Assembly: GCA_030624695.1 (NCBI GenBank) | Contig: JAUXJP010000035.1 | Coordinates: 1-8,147 of the forward strand | DNA from: Candidatus Dadabacteria bacterium | GTDB lineage: Bacteria > Desulfobacterota_D > UBA1144 > Nemesobacterales > JAJCZQ01 | Length of the DNA stretch: 8,147 bases | Reading direction: 5' to 3' | Shown: positions 6,547-8,147 of the stretch, piece after piece | How positions within the stretch are numbered: position 1 is the first letter of the stretch | Layout of the letters: each line of letters begins with the position of its first letter | Program-made: the position numbers and the translations under genes | Notes under the pieces: generated by a model | Told to the model about the DNA's origin: nothing | Databases searched by the model: none | What the model saw: only the letters and a program-made list of their open reading frames with translations

Positions 6547-6610
6547 TCTTTTTAAAATAAATTTATTTCAATTTAGGTTAAAGATAAAAAGTTTTTTAGA
6601 GAGGTGTGGT

Positions 6611-7333
6611 TTAAGAGTAAATTAAAGATTTATAGGTTTCTTCAAATTTATCTATTTCTATATTTTCAACTCGATCATTAAATTTAATTTGTCCCTCGTT
6701 AAGTACTACGACCTTAGTACATTCGTGAAGACCAAGCCTTAGGTCATGCGTTGTAACTAAGGCTGTTTTATTTTCTTTTTTAAATTCTTTAAATATATCA
6801 AGAAGATATTCAGAACCCTTAATATCCAAACCTACAAAGGGTTCATCGAGTAGTATTATTTCGGGATCATGGACTATTGACCTAACTATAGACACCCTCT
6901 GTTTTATACCGCTGGACAAATTCCGTATCAGTTCATTCCTTTTTGAATAAACCCCTATTTTATTAAGTTTGCAGGATATGGATTCTTCTGCATTTTTAAT
7001 GTTGTAAAGTTTTCCAAAGAATTTGAGGTTTTCAAAAACTGTAAGGTTTTGATAAAGATAGTTTTCATGAGACAGCAGTCCAATAATTTTTCTTATATTT
7101 TGAACTTCATTTTTAATGTTGTAATCAGAGATTGAAATACTGCCTTCATCGCTTTTTATAATAGTAGACAAGATCCGGATTAAGGTAGTCTTACCTGCCC
7201 CGTTGGGGCCAAACAAAGTTACAAAATCACCTTTATCAAACTGTAAATTAATACTGTCCAGTACCTTTTGAAAGCCAAAAGACTTTGAAAGGTTTTCTAT
7301 GTGTATATAGCCTTTATTCAATAATTTTACCAA
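6611..7333 (-). CDS. ccmA: CcmA, ATPase subunit of the CcmAB ABC transporter
   Basis: A 240-residue ABC ATPase. Walker A is GPNGAGKTT (42-50), the signature is NLSSGIKQR (138-146), Walker B is IILLDEP (159-165) with the D-loop GLD (168-170), and the H-loop is His196 (TTHDL). The Q-loop region reads LLSHENYLYQNLTVFENLKFF (87-106 and on), with His89 where CcmA proteins commonly have His; the LTVFENL pattern and the short length are also typical. It powers release of holo-CcmE from CcmC/D. The frame begins with TTG at 7333, directly abutting the TGA of the upstream SDR gene; a second in-frame TTG lies four codons later. No strong ribosome binding site is seen, so coupling to the upstream gene is likely. 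The start is uncertain by a few residues. ccmB is not adjacent, but a full CcmAB pair is present in the locus. Confidence 0.9.
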   Translation of the reverse strand: MVKLLNKGYIHIENLSKSFGFQKVLDSINLQFDKGDFVTLFGPNGAGKTTLIRILSTIIKSDEGSISISDYNIKNEVQNIRKIIGLLSHENYLYQNLTVFENLKFFGKLYNIKNAEESISCKLNKIGVYSKRNELIRNLSSGIKQRVSIVRSIVHDPEIILLDEPFVGLDIKGSEYLLDIFKEFKKENKTALVTTHDLRLGLHECTKVVVLNEGQIKFNDRVENIEIDKFEETYKSLIYS

Positions 7334-8147
7334 TCAATTTTCAAGTAACTTTTCCTTACCGCCTATGTTAATCACCCATTCACGAAGCCTCTTCATACCT
7401 TCTGCATAGGATATAACAGGACTGTAATCCAAGTCCTTTTTAGCCCTGCTTATACTGTAACTTCTATGCCCTGAGAGTGCTGCTACTGCAAACCTTGTAA
7501 GAACCGGCGGTTTCTCGGATCTTATAATTTTAAAAATTATCTCTAAAGTAAAGGCCATAAAATATCCTAATTTATAAGGTATTTTAAACTTTGGTTCCCA
7601 GCTAATGTCAGCAGCATGTAACTGGTCCTGCAAAAACTTATAATAATTAATCTTCGTTCCATCATTGATAAAATATACTTTCCCGGGTGCATTCTCATTT
7701 GTTGAAACAATTATCATACTTTCTACAAGGTTATCCACATGGCATGGGGTGGTTTCATTCTTTCCACTTCCCATTGGAATTAAGAACTTTTTCTTAGCTG
7801 CCCTCGCTATTCTTGGCAATATAACCGTGTCCCCTGCTCCCCACACATTTGAAGGACGTATTACAACAGTTTCAAGCACATTTATTTTTGAAAAATCTAT
7901 TACCGCTCTTTCCGCTAGATATTTTGAATGGTTGTAATGGTCATTATGTTTTTCTGGGCAAGGATATGTTTCGTTAATATTTTCAAGGTTGTGTATTTTC
8001 CAGAAACTAGAGTTCCAGACCACCGTAGAAGAACTCAGAAAGATAAACCTCTTCACTTCATGTTTCCTTGATGTTTCAAGTAATACTTTTGTTGCCTGTA
8101 CATTACTTTTATAAAAGTCGTATTTCTTTCCCCAGTCGGATACAAAC
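7334..8147 (-). CDS. NAD(P)-dependent epimerase/3-beta-HSD-like extended SDR (5' end missing)
   Basis: The frame is open to the right edge, so 270 residues are visible and the N-terminal Rossmann start (GxxGxxG, roughly 60-80 residues) lies outside. Visible first is DFYKSNVQATKVLLETSRKH, the usual N-V-x-x-T helix of extended SDRs, then VKRFIFLSSSTVV with the catalytic Ser region. Next comes YNHSK with the Tyr-x-x-x-Lys active site (codons near 7922-7936), then RPSNVWGAGD, PCHVDNLVESM and a C-terminal SISRAKKDLDYSPVISYAEGMKRL, typical of 3-beta-HSD/sterol-dehydrogenase-like SDRs. The substrate cannot be told from sequence; a nucleotide sugar or a hydrophobic alcohol are both possible. A GTG at 8056 is an internal Val codon, not a start. 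Its stop directly abuts the ccmA start. Confidence 0.88.
   Translation of the reverse strand, partial: FVSDWGKKYDFYKSNVQATKVLLETSRKHEVKRFIFLSSSTVVWNSSFWKIHNLENINETYPCPEKHNDHYNHSKYLAERAVIDFSKINVLETVVIRPSNVWGAGDTVILPRIARAAKKKFLIPMGSGKNETTPCHVDNLVESMIIVSTNENAPGKVYFINDGTKINYYKFLQDQLHAADISWEPKFKIPYKLGYFMAFTLEIIFKIIRSEKPPVLTRFAVAALSGHRSYSISRAKKDLDYSPVISYAEGMKRLREWVINIGGKEKLLEN

Noticed and set aside
6611..7333. LSSGI signature and missing Q-loop Gln in CcmA as signs of a dead ATPase
   Set aside because: CcmA proteins vary at these places and often have His near the Q-loop; Walker A, Walker B and the H-loop are intact.
7665..7937. Plus-strand 90-codon frame
   Set aside because: It lies antisense to the conserved core of the SDR gene, including the YxxxK site.
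7334..8056. A complete 240-residue SDR starting at GTG 8056
   Set aside because: The frame stays open to 8147 and the added 30 residues match the SDR N-V-x-x-T helix, so 8056 is an internal Val and the gene is cut by the window edge.
1..8147. CRISPR arrays, tRNA or rRNA genes, insertion sequences
   Set aside because: No regularly spaced repeats, RNA-gene motifs, transposase frames or terminal inverted repeats were seen; the window is almost fully coding.

Overview
The window is an AT-rich stretch of a Gram-negative bacterial chromosome. It is dominated by a minus-strand cytochrome c maturation (Ccm, system I) locus. Read in the direction of transcription (right to left), it holds: the 3' part of an extended-SDR (NAD-dependent epimerase/3-beta-HSD-like) gene; ccmA; a cytochrome P460-family monohaem cytochrome c; ccmB; ccmC; a 40-codon GTG-started ccmD; ccmE; ccmF; a small membrane-anchored CcmI-like coiled-coil protein; and a 481-residue membrane-anchored cytochrome c with a CcmI-like cytoplasmic tail. 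The extreme left end carries the last codons of a plus-strand gene that looks like the C-terminus of a SCO/SenC copper chaperone and converges on the cytochrome gene.

The genes should work together as follows. CcmA and CcmB form the ABC transporter that releases holo-CcmE from CcmC/CcmD. CcmC loads haem onto CcmE. CcmE carries it to CcmF, which attaches it to CXXCH apocytochromes, two of which are encoded here. CcmE has a Cys (CPTKY) in place of the usual haem-binding His, and no ccmG or ccmH is seen next to ccmF. This matches the variant 'system I*' described from Desulfovibrio and some archaea. CcmC also lacks the second periplasmic His (Ser164 at that place). A canonical CcmI with TPRs is absent; instead two adjacent proteins each carry a related CcmI-type coiled coil behind a single membrane helix.

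Layout and transcription. ccmB to ccmF are tightly packed: ccmC/ccmD and ccmE/ccmF share a base (TAGTG and TAATG), and ccmD/ccmE are 2 nt apart. By contrast, ccmA is separated from ccmB by the P460-type cytochrome, which has its own strong ribosome binding site, an 18-bp perfect palindrome upstream and a clear intrinsic terminator downstream. ccmB-F therefore probably has its own promoter.

The organism cannot be named from this sequence. Low G+C, a system I*-like Ccm and a P460-type cytochrome suggest a low-GC member of the deltaproteobacterial (Desulfobacterota-like) radiation or a related uncultured phylum. This is inference only.
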